From positions 62,001 to 126,000 of the forward strand of contig NZ_JAIOTY010000003.1 of NCBI RefSeq assembly GCF_019931275.1: 64,000 bases of DNA. The letters are read 5' to 3'. Within the stretch, counting starts at the first letter, position 1; each line of letters begins with the position of its first letter. A program made the translations under genes and the position numbers. Shown here piece after piece: positions 7,273 to 14,542 of the stretch. The stretch is from Nitratidesulfovibrio sp. SRB-5. GTDB lineage: Bacteria > Desulfobacterota > Desulfovibrionia > Desulfovibrionales > Desulfovibrionaceae. The notes under the pieces are model-generated. The model saw nothing but the letters and a program-made list of their open reading frames with translations, was not told the origin of the DNA and did no database searches.

Positions 7273-9348
7273 CTATGCCCCCCCGGACGCGGCGGCCAGC
7301 CCGCCCCTGCCGTTCGAACCGGCCGCACCGGCCCCATCTTCCATCCCGGGGGCGCCCTCTCCGGTGTCGCGCGAGGTCTGGGCGTAGTAGCGTTCCAGCC
7401 CGTCCGCGCCCATGAAGCGTTGCAGCATGCGGGGCGGCGATTCCAGCAGGTCGATGATCAGGAAGGCGTCCAGCGAGCCGAAGGCGCGGTCCACGTGGAA
7501 GGTGGCGATGCGTCCGCCCAGCTTCAGGTAGTGCTTGAACAGGATGGGAATGGTGCGCCCGCCTTCCATGTCGCGCACCAGCGCGCACAGCCCGTTCCAG
7601 TCCAGCCCGGCGGGCTCGATGCGCCGCAGGCAGCCGGGCTGGCGCAGCGAGGGCGTGGCGCGCCCCCGCACCAGCCGGGCCGTGGCCGGGCAGCCATGGT
7701 GGCGGGTCAGGTAGTCCATGATGGCGTTCAGCGAGTACGGGGTATAGTCCAGGCTGACGCTTACCGGCCCGAACAGGCGGCGCACGCCGGGCCGCTTCAG
7801 GATGAACCGGCCGATGCCCTTCCACAGCAGCAGCAGGGGGGCGTAGTCGCGCTGGTAGTCCGCCGCCACGAAGGCCCGGCCCAGTTCCAGCGCGGGCGCG
7901 CCGCCGAAGAATTCCGGACGGAACCGGAACAGCGACGTGGAATACAGGCCGCGCTGGCCCTGCGCATCAAGGATGGCATCCACCTCGCCCAGGCGGTAGG
8001 CCCCGGCCAGGGCGCGGTCGTCCTCGTGCCACAGGATCAGGTGGCGGTAGTCGGCGTCAAAGGCGTCGAGATCCAGCGGCGCGCCGCTGCCCTCGCCCAC
8101 CGCGCGAAAGGTCACCTCGCGCAGGCGGCCTATCTCGCGGACCAGTTCCGGCGAACGGTCCGCCGAGGTTTCCACGATGGTCCACGGCCCCTCGCGCAGC
8201 AGCACGTCTGCGGGCGGGATGGCCGCCAGTTCCGCCTCCAGCAGTTCCAGCGGGCGGGCGGCGGCGATGGGCCGCATGCGCCGTGCCGCCGGGCTGGCGG
8301 GGCTGGCGGAAACGGAGGCGGCAGTGCCCACGGCATCGGGCACGGCGCCACTTTTCCTCGGCAGGAGCAGGGGCAGGGACTTGGGGATGGACAGGGGCAG
8401 GGACAGCACCCGGCGCGGCCTGGGTTTCAGGGCGTAGCAGCGCATGCGCAGGTAGGCGGTGCGCGCTGCGTCGTCGGGCAGTTCGTTCAGGGTGGCGGCG
8501 GCCACGGGCCGCCCCACGCTGAGGGTGACCGTGGTGTTGCGCTTGCGCAGCAGTTCCTTGGGCAGCATGGCCGTGCGCGCTGCGGGGTGCAACAGGCCCA
8601 TCAGGTTGAAGAGCATGGAATTGCGCCCGTGAAAGTACAGGGGCAGGGCGTCGGCCCCGGTGCGGCGCACCAGCCGCCCCACCGTGGACTGCCACGTGGG
8701 GTCGGTGATCTCGCGCCGCGAGGGTTGCAGGTGCGACACCGTGCCCGAAGGGAACACCACCAGCGCGCCGCCCTCGCCCACGTGGCGGATGGCCTGGCGC
8801 AGGCCCGCCATGTTGCGGCGCTGCGCCCCGTCCCCGCCGAAGGGATCCACGGAAAAGATCAGTTCGCGCAGTTCCGGCACCGCCGCCAGCATGTAGTTGG
8901 CCAGAAAGCGCAGGCCGGGCCGCACCGGCAGCAAGGCCCTGGCCAGCACCAGTCCCTCCAGCGCGCCGAAGGGATGGTTGGCCACCATCACGAGCGGGCC
9001 GGTGGCGGGCACGCCCTCGAAGCCCTCGGCCTCTGCCCGCACGGACACCCCCAGCACGTCCAGGGCCAGGCGGGCGAAGTCCAGTGGCGTTCCGCCCTGC
9101 GGCATGGACCGGTACAGCGAGTCGATGCGGCCCACGCCCAGCAGGTGCAGCAGCGGAATGCGCAGCGGCGCGGGAATGCGCCGGGCGGCGGCGGGCACCA
9201 GCGAACGGGGATGCTCCGGATGCGCCGAATGCTCCGGACACGCCGGAAATGGGGCGGAAGCCGCCCCGCCCATCGGGTCCGGCGGCGTATCCATCATATG
9301 ATGATGCGGAGCTGAAGCGGCGGGGGTGCGGGGGCGGAGCATGTCCAT
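7273..9348 (-). CDS. Bifunctional acyltransferase, OlsF-like ornithine-lipid synthase
   Basis: 691 residues with two domains. Residues about 80-330 are a PlsC-type lysophospholipid acyltransferase; NHPFGALEG (Asn124-His125) replaces the usual HX4D box, as in ornithine-lipid enzymes, and FPSGTVSHLQP is the second motif. Residues about 370-600 are a GNAT-like ornithine-acyl-ACP N-acyltransferase (ELGRAFVAADYQRDYAPLLLLWKGI). This two-in-one layout matches OlsF, which makes ornithine lipid from ornithine and acyl-ACP, a phosphorus-free membrane lipid used under phosphate or stress limitation. The start at 9348 has AGGAGG five bases upstream; the first 70 residues are Pro/His-rich and unconserved. 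It could instead acylate another amino acid. Confidence 0.8.
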   Translation of the reverse strand: MDMLRPRTPAASAPHHHMMDTPPDPMGGAASAPFPACPEHSAHPEHPRSLVPAAARRIPAPLRIPLLHLLGVGRIDSLYRSMPQGGTPLDFARLALDVLGVSVRAEAEGFEGVPATGPLVMVANHPFGALEGLVLARALLPVRPGLRFLANYMLAAVPELRELIFSVDPFGGDGAQRRNMAGLRQAIRHVGEGGALVVFPSGTVSHLQPSRREITDPTWQSTVGRLVRRTGADALPLYFHGRNSMLFNLMGLLHPAARTAMLPKELLRKRNTTVTLSVGRPVAAATLNELPDDAARTAYLRMRCYALKPRPRRVLSLPLSIPKSLPLLLPRKSGAVPDAVGTAASVSASPASPAARRMRPIAAARPLELLEAELAAIPPADVLLREGPWTIVETSADRSPELVREIGRLREVTFRAVGEGSGAPLDLDAFDADYRHLILWHEDDRALAGAYRLGEVDAILDAQGQRGLYSTSLFRFRPEFFGGAPALELGRAFVAADYQRDYAPLLLLWKGIGRFILKRPGVRRLFGPVSVSLDYTPYSLNAIMDYLTRHHGCPATARLVRGRATPSLRQPGCLRRIEPAGLDWNGLCALVRDMEGGRTIPILFKHYLKLGGRIATFHVDRAFGSLDAFLIIDLLESPPRMLQRFMGADGLERYYAQTSRDTGEGAPGMEDGAGAAGSNGRGGLAAASGGA

Positions 9349-9776
9349 GCGTCCTCCTGGGCGGCCAACTGGCCGGAGACGGGTGGCGCGGAGGGCACCG
9401 GGCCGCGTCGCGCGGGTCCGCGATGCCGGGTAACGGCACACGGCGGGCGGCTTGCGTGCCGTGGCGGCTGCGTGCCTGTTCCGCGAAATGGAGTCCTGTC
9501 GCATGCATGGATAGACGCGCCGCGCGGAGAAGCCATGACCGGTCGGTGAACATTGCGTGAAGGGGAACAGGGCGGGGAGTGGACGATGCGGGCGTCACCC
9601 GATTGTCGGCGGCCCGTCGCCGCGCCGTCGCGCAGCAATGCCGCCCGTGGGGCAGAAGGGGCAGTGTCCGGAAACCGGGGACGTCCACCTAACAGGCCAA
9701 CAGGCCGCAGGCCAGCAGGATGCCCCGCAGCTCGCGCGGACCGCCAGCCAGCGCCGCGCCACGGAAGGAACGCGCC
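9349..9776. other. Divergent intergenic region, no gene seen
   Basis: 428 bases between the divergent acyltransferase and DksA-like genes. Promoters for both should be here, but I found no clear motif. No small gene or strong hairpin was seen. Confidence 0.5.
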
Positions 9777-10148
9777 ATGACCGACCGCCACCACGCCGAA
9801 ATCCGCCGCCGCCTCGAAGCCGAACTGACCCACCTGCGCCGCCAGCTGCTGGTGGAGGGCGGCGTGGAAGCCTGCGCCGACGAAAACGAATTCGCCTCGC
9901 GCGTCAGCGAACTGACCCTCAGCATGACCCTTCTGGACCGCGCCGGGCGGCGCATCCGCGAAATCGAAGGCGTGCTGCGCGCCATGGACAGCCGCGACTA
10001 CGGCGTGTGCGACGCCTGCGGCGACGACATTCCCCTGCCCCGCCTGCTGGCCCGCCCCACCACCCGGCTGTGCGTGCACTGCCAGATGGAGCAGGAGACG
10101 CAGACGGGCCGCCCCTTGCCCGCCACGGCCCGCGCCGGGGCCTGCTAG
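9777..10148 (+). CDS. DksA/TraR-type zinc-finger protein
   Basis: 123 residues. An N-terminal coiled-coil region (about residues 5-70) is followed by a C4 zinc finger: Cys78, Cys81, Cys99 and Cys102 (CDACGDD ... CVHC). DksA-type proteins insert the coiled coil into the RNA polymerase secondary channel and, with ppGpp, modulate transcription. The coiled-coil tip lacks an obvious DxxDxA motif, so this may be a short paralogue rather than the main DksA. The start at 9777 has AAGGAA about seven bases upstream. The next gene, marR, has its own promoter. Confidence 0.85.
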   Translation: MTDRHHAEIRRRLEAELTHLRRQLLVEGGVEACADENEFASRVSELTLSMTLLDRAGRRIREIEGVLRAMDSRDYGVCDACGDDIPLPRLLARPTTRLCVHCQMEQETQTGRPLPATARAGAC

Positions 10149-10326
10149 ACCCCGCGCCGGGCCGACGCTCCCTGTCCCTTTCCGCCCATCGTCGTCGCGG
10201 GGTGCGCCCCGCGCACCTGCGCCGTGCCCGCTTGCAGCGCGTGCCCCGTCGCACCCGCCCGCTTGCCCGGCCTGCCCCGCGCGCCTCGCGCATGTGTCTC
10301 GCCCCCGCATTGCGGCGCCCCAACAG

Positions 10327-10359
10327 TTGACATCGACAACCATTGATCTACAATGGTTG
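10327..10359 (+). promoter_or_regulatory. Consensus promoter and overlapping operator of marR
   Basis: TTGACA (10327-10332) and TACAAT (10349-10354) are spaced by 16 bases, close to the sigma-70 consensus. A perfect 9-bp inverted repeat CAACCATTG / CAATGGTTG (10337-10345 and 10351-10359, 5-nt spacer) covers the spacer and -10, the expected position for an autorepressor site. Transcription would begin at about 10361, at the ATG itself. Confidence 0.75.
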
Positions 10360-10361
10360 AC

Positions 10362-10838
10362 ATGAACAACTTCCTTTTCGACCCGGAAGGCTCCCTCGGC
10401 TTCATGACCTTCACGGCCAGCCGCCTCATGGCGGCCTTTCTGCGTCGCCGCATGGCCCTGGCGGGCATCGACCTGACCGGCGAGCAGTGGGGGGTCATGG
10501 TTTTCGTGTGGAACCGGGGCGCCATCGGGCAGGACGAACTGACCCACGCCCTGTGCATGGACAAGACGGGCATGAGCCGCCTGCTGGCCACCATGGAGGA
10601 CAAGGGGCTGATTACCCGCAGCCCTTACCCGGACGACGCCCGGCGCAAGGTCGTCACCGCCACGCAGGCGGGCGATGCCCTGAAGGAACGCAGCCGCGCC
10701 GTGGCCGAGGAAGCCCTGGTCCTGCTGCTGCAGGACGTCAGCCCGCAGGACCACGCCACCTGCATGCGGGTGCTGGCCACGGTGAAGGACACCCTGCGCG
10801 GCCTTGACCGCCGATTCGCCGCCGAGCCCGCCAGCTGA
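10362..10838 (+). CDS. MarR family transcriptional regulator
   Basis: 158 residues. The winged helix covers about residues 45-115 with DELTHALCMDKTGMSRLLATM as recognition region (broken here by its wing DARRKV). Members bind palindromes as dimers and release DNA on sensing phenols, antibiotics or oxidants. No Shine-Dalgarno sequence precedes any candidate start. The ATG at 10362 lies at the predicted transcription start, so leaderless translation is likely; the alternative ATG at 10353 overlaps the -10 box and would not be transcribed. The perfect operator upstream implies autorepression. The downstream DUF169 gene, 121 bases away in the same direction, may be part of its regulon. Confidence 0.85.
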   Translation: MNNFLFDPEGSLGFMTFTASRLMAAFLRRRMALAGIDLTGEQWGVMVFVWNRGAIGQDELTHALCMDKTGMSRLLATMEDKGLITRSPYPDDARRKVVTATQAGDALKERSRAVAEEALVLLLQDVSPQDHATCMRVLATVKDTLRGLDRRFAAEPAS

Positions 10839-10959
10839 GCCAAAAAGCCGGACCGACCGGCCGCGACGGACCGCCGGGCCACACCCGCAGCCCGTCCGCC
10901 ACATGGAGATCCGGGCCGCAGTGCGGCCCTGCCATTCCCACCAACACGGGAGGAAGACC

Positions 10960-11805
10960 ATGCAGAACGTCATCGAACGCACCCAACGCCTGCTGGAACT
11001 GCTGGGCCACGACGAGGAACCCTTCGGCGTGCACTACACCGACGCAAAGCCCGCAGACGGCTTTGGTCCCAAGCCCGGTGAAATCTTTACCCGCGACCGC
11101 GAGGCCGCCGGTCAGATCGACTGGCACAAGGCCTTTGCCAACGAATTTTCCTGCCTGCTCGGCAATGTCTGGCTGGCCCGCAGGAAAAAGCGGGCGGCGT
11201 GGATCAGCCACGAGGCATGCGGCTGCATGGGCGGCGGCTTTTACTCCGGCATGTACCGGCCCTATCTGGAAACCAACATCTGCTACGTGACCACCGGCAT
11301 TCCCGGCACCCCCATGGAAGGCGAGCACTACCTGCCCGACCATCCGTCCATGCGCGCCTTCATGGATGACACCATGCCCCCGGAAGCCCCGGCCAAGTAC
11401 TGCGTGCTCAAGCCGCTGCACCAGTTCGACGGCGGCGAGGAACCGTTGGTGGTGGCCTTCTTCGTCCGGCCAGAGGCGCTCAACGGTCTGTTTTCGCTGG
11501 CCTGCTACGCCACGGGCAACCACAACGCCGTGGCCTCGCCCTTCAGCGCGGGGTGCGGCGCCCTCATTGCCTGGCCGCTGGCCTACCAGCAGCGCGGCGA
11601 GGAACGGGCGGTGATCGGCGGGTTCGACCTTTCGGCCCGCAAGTTCATGAAGACCGACGAAATGAGCTTTGCCGCGCCCCTGCCCATGTACCGCAAGATG
11701 CTGGACGCCATGGAGCATTCCGCGCTTACCCGCCATACCTGGCAGGGCGTGCGCAAGAAGGTGGCCAAGAGCATGCGCGCCTGGGGCGAGGCTGCGGCGG
11801 ACTGA
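10960..11805 (+). CDS. DUF169 family protein
   Basis: 281 residues, full family length. The DUF169 pattern is visible: EPFGVHYTD near the N-terminus, an aromatic-rich middle with CGCMGGGF, and LACYATGNHNAVASPFSAGCG near the C-terminal third. The family has no established activity; several conserved Cys (in ACGCMGG and SAGCG) hint at a metal or redox role, which is inference. The start at 10960 has GGAGGAAG upstream. It probably shares the MarR transcript or responds to it. No membrane segment or signal peptide is visible, so it should be cytoplasmic. Confidence 0.85.
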   Translation: MQNVIERTQRLLELLGHDEEPFGVHYTDAKPADGFGPKPGEIFTRDREAAGQIDWHKAFANEFSCLLGNVWLARRKKRAAWISHEACGCMGGGFYSGMYRPYLETNICYVTTGIPGTPMEGEHYLPDHPSMRAFMDDTMPPEAPAKYCVLKPLHQFDGGEEPLVVAFFVRPEALNGLFSLACYATGNHNAVASPFSAGCGALIAWPLAYQQRGEERAVIGGFDLSARKFMKTDEMSFAAPLPMYRKMLDAMEHSALTRHTWQGVRKKVAKSMRAWGEAAAD

Positions 11806-11820
11806 TCCGCCCATGCGGGC

Positions 11821-11847
11821 GCGGCGCGCGGGGGGGCCGCGCGCCGC
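11821..11847 (+). terminator. GC-rich hairpin after the DUF169 gene
   Basis: Perfect 11-bp stem GCGGCGCGCGG / CCGCGCGCCGC with a five-G loop, starting 16 bases past the stop codon. There is no T-tract, so it may act as an RNA-stabilising hairpin rather than a strict terminator. Confidence 0.5.
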
Positions 11848-12006
11848 CGCCCCCCGGAACGGAAAATCATTCCCCCCCGCCCACGACATGGCACCATGGC
11901 ATCCCCTGTCTGCAATCACCCCTGCCGCGCCTTTCCCCTCCCCTCGCGCAGGGATCAGTCGGCACGTCAGGACGACAGGACAGGCGCACGTGGAGCGGGA
12001 CGGAGC

Positions 12007-12068
12007 TTGACAGGGACCATCCGGAGGCATATCCACGCTTCAAACAATGATTGAATTCCGAATTTGAA
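12007..12068 (+). promoter_or_regulatory. Candidate promoter and operator of the TetR gene
   Basis: TTGACA (12007-12012) and TATCCA (12030-12035) are 17 bases apart. Just downstream, TTCAAA (12039-12044) and TTTGAA (12063-12068) flank an AT-rich segment containing TTGAATTC. The half-sites match those of the perfect operator at 22895-22925 in front of the second TetR gene. Moderate support only. Confidence 0.45.
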
Positions 12069-12106
12069 ACGATGTTGGCAAGCAGTGAAACGACAGGGGG
12101 CGGGCA

Positions 12107-12934
12107 ATGAGCGACCATGGCCGCATGAACGGACGGCAGGATCACCGCCAGTGCACGTCCCTGCCCGATGGACTGGGCAGGCTTGACGCCCCGGACAGGC
12201 TTGACGGACCGGACAGGCTTGACGGACCGCCCAGGACGGACAAGGACAGGCCGGACCAGTCCGGCAGGCAGGATCAGGGCACGCGCGAACGGCTGCTGGC
12301 CGCCGCCGCCGAGGTGTTTGCCGAGCACGGCTACAACGCCGCCACGGTGCGCGAAATCTGCCGTCGGGCCGGGGCCAACGTGGCCGCCGTCAACTATCAT
12401 TTCGGCGGCAAGGACAACCTGTACGCCGCCATGCTGGACCACTACATGCGCACCTGCCAGGCCGCCTTTCCGCTGGACGTGGGCGTAACGCCCGCCTCCC
12501 CGCCCGGGGAGCGCCTGCGGGCCTTCGTGCACGGGCTGGTGCAGCGCATCCTGGGCGGCGGCGACGACCCGGTCAGCCAGGCGCACGGCAAGCTGGTGTC
12601 GCTGGAACTCATCGACCCCACCCCGGCCTGCGACGGGCTGCTGCGCGAGCACATCGCCCCGGTCAACGACCTGCTGGCCGACATCCTGCGCGGGCTGCTG
12701 GGTCCGGCGGCGGACGACCCGGACGTGCTGCGCACCTGCTTGCTGGCCATTTTCGGGCACATTTCGTTCCACTACAGTGGCCGCGCCGCCATCGTCCATT
12801 TCTACGGACACGAGGAACTGACCCCGGAGGCGTTGCACCGCATCGCCGAAGGGGTAACCCGCTTCACCCTGGGGGGCATCATGGCCATGTCCGGCACCGC
12901 CGCCTGCCAGACAACCGGACCGCCCACGGCCTGA
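12107..12934 (+). CDS. TetR/AcrR family repressor of the RND pump (CecR-like)
   Basis: 275 residues. The TetR helix-turn-helix lies at about residues 65-115 (GYNAATVREICRRAGANVAAVNYHFGGKDNLYAAM, quoted in parts: AAVNYHFGGKD is the hallmark). The C-terminal ligand domain resembles the CecR/YbiH (DUF1956) group that controls efflux genes. The RND adaptor gene begins 312 bases downstream in the same orientation. The first 60 residues include three 6-residue repeats (RLDAPD, RLDGPD, RLDGPP) encoded by an 18-nt tandem repeat. No good Shine-Dalgarno sequence is seen at 12107 or at the next ATG, so the start is uncertain; a start after the repeat would leave a normal-length TetR. Confidence 0.85.
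   Translation: MSDHGRMNGRQDHRQCTSLPDGLGRLDAPDRLDGPDRLDGPPRTDKDRPDQSGRQDQGTRERLLAAAAEVFAEHGYNAATVREICRRAGANVAAVNYHFGGKDNLYAAMLDHYMRTCQAAFPLDVGVTPASPPGERLRAFVHGLVQRILGGGDDPVSQAHGKLVSLELIDPTPACDGLLREHIAPVNDLLADILRGLLGPAADDPDVLRTCLLAIFGHISFHYSGRAAIVHFYGHEELTPEALHRIAEGVTRFTLGGIMAMSGTAACQTTGPPTA
12179..12232 (+). repeat. 18-nt tandem repeat, three copies
   Basis: Three units beginning AGGCTTGAC lie head to tail at 12179-12196, 12197-12214 and 12215-12232. Copies differ at three or fewer positions. They sit in the N-terminal extension of the TetR gene. Confidence 0.8.
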
Positions 12935-13246
12935 CGCAGGGTGGCATTCCGGGCACGCCACGCCGCCTCGCCGCTTGCGGCAACCCCGCCCGGCGCGACG
13001 CCACGGGCAACGACCGCCCCCCGGACAGTGAGGCGGCACGGTGTTGACGGCCACCGCAGCCCCATGTAGAACGCGAAACTTCGATAGCACACTACCGAAT
13101 AGCACCCTACCGGATTCCCCCGTTCCCGGCCCGCACCGTCGCAACGCGGGCAGGCACGACCAGCCGGAACTCCGACAGACACACCCAACCGCCCCGCATG
13201 TCGGCGCACCGGCGCATCCCGCGCCGCGCCGAGGAGGAACCACCCC
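12935..13246. other. Leader region of the RND operon
   Basis: 312 bases. TTGACG (13044-13049) and TAGAAC (13067-13072), spaced by 17, form a probable promoter. Downstream lies a 15-nt imperfect tandem repeat (ATAGCACACTACCGA at 13084-13098, ATAGCACCCTACCGG at 13099-13113), a candidate regulator site close to the start of transcription. No gene is seen. Confidence 0.5.
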
Positions 13247-14518
13247 ATGCAACACCGCTTCCCCATTCCTTCCCCCCGCGCCCGCGCCGGAGCCGCCGCC
13301 ATGGCGCGGCCCCTGCCCGCCCTGCACATGGGCCTGCTTGCCCTGGTCCTGGCCCTTTCCGCCGTGCTGACCGGGTGCAAGGACGAATCCGCCGCGCCCA
13401 AGGCCATGCCCGCCCCCCTGGTGGTGGTGCAGCAGGTGCAGCCGCGCGACCTGCCCCTGACCTACGAATACGTGGGCCAGACGGCCGGTTCGCGCGAGGT
13501 GGAAGTGCGCGCCCGCGTGGGCGGCATCCTGCTGCGCCGCGCCTACGCCGAAGGCCGCCCGGTGAAGAAGGGCGACCTGATGTTCGACATCGACCCCGAA
13601 CCGTTCAAGGCCGACCTTGACCAGGCGCTGGGCCAGCAGGCCCAGGCCGAGGCGCGCCTGCAAAGCGCCCAGAGCAACCGCGACCGCGTGCTGCCCCTGT
13701 ACCGCGAGAACGCCGTCAGCCAGAAGGACCGCGACGACGCCGTGGCCGAGTTCGATTCGGCCAAGGCCGCGCTGGAAGAAGCGCGCGCCCGCGTGAAGAC
13801 CGCGCGCATCAACCTTGGCTACACCCGCGTCGAAGCCCCCATTTCGGGCATGACCAGCAAGGAAACCCGCTCCGAGGGCAGCCTGGTCACCACCACCGCC
13901 GAAGGCAGCCTGCTGACCACCATATCCAAGGTGGACCCGGTGTACGTGAACTTCTCCGCGCCCAGCGTGGACCTGTTCCGGCTGCGCCGCATGCGCGAGG
14001 AAGGGCGCATCACCCTGCCCAAGAAGGGCTACGACGTCACCGTGCGGCTCATCGACGGCTCCACCTACAAGCGCACCGGCACGGTGAACTTCATCGACCC
14101 GCTGGTGGACCCGCTGACCGGCACCATCCGCGTGCGCGCCGAATTCCCCAACCCCGAGGCGGAAGTGCTGCCCGGCCAGTTCGTGCGCGTGGTCATGAGC
14201 GGCGCCGTCTACAACAACGCCCTGGCCATTCCCCAGCGCGCCGTGCTGCAAACCCAGCAGGGCCCCATGGTGTGGGTGATCGGCGAAGGCGACATCGCCC
14301 AGCCGCGCCCCGTGGAAATCAGCCTGCCCATCGACAACCAGTACATCGTGGAAAAGGGCCTGGCCCCCGGTGAACGCATCGTGGTCGAAGGCCTTCTGAA
14401 GGTGCGCCCCGGCCAGCCGGTGACCATCGGCCAGCCGCGCGAAGCCCAAACCGGCCAGAACGGCCAGAACGGGGCCCCCGCAGGAAACGCGACCAAGGCC
14501 GCAAACCAGGGTTCCTAG
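13247..14518 (+). CDS. RND efflux periplasmic adaptor lipoprotein (AcrA/MexA type)
   Basis: 423 residues. A lipoprotein signal ends at the lipobox LTGC (Cys44), so it is anchored in the inner membrane on the periplasmic side. It has the adaptor order: beta-barrel start, lipoyl half (GSREVEVRARVGGILLRR), a long alpha hairpin (about residues 105-180, LGQQAQAEARLQSAQSNRD), second lipoyl half and C-terminal membrane-proximal domain. It links the RND pump to an outer-membrane factor for drug or solvent export. The start at 13247 has GAGGAGG about nine bases upstream. The pump gene starts 24 bases later. Likely repressed by the upstream TetR protein. Confidence 0.92.
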   Translation: MQHRFPIPSPRARAGAAAMARPLPALHMGLLALVLALSAVLTGCKDESAAPKAMPAPLVVVQQVQPRDLPLTYEYVGQTAGSREVEVRARVGGILLRRAYAEGRPVKKGDLMFDIDPEPFKADLDQALGQQAQAEARLQSAQSNRDRVLPLYRENAVSQKDRDDAVAEFDSAKAALEEARARVKTARINLGYTRVEAPISGMTSKETRSEGSLVTTTAEGSLLTTISKVDPVYVNFSAPSVDLFRLRRMREEGRITLPKKGYDVTVRLIDGSTYKRTGTVNFIDPLVDPLTGTIRVRAEFPNPEAEVLPGQFVRVVMSGAVYNNALAIPQRAVLQTQQGPMVWVIGEGDIAQPRPVEISLPIDNQYIVEKGLAPGERIVVEGLLKVRPGQPVTIGQPREAQTGQNGQNGAPAGNATKAANQGS

Positions 14519-14542
14519 CCCGCGCCCTCAGCAGGATTTGCC

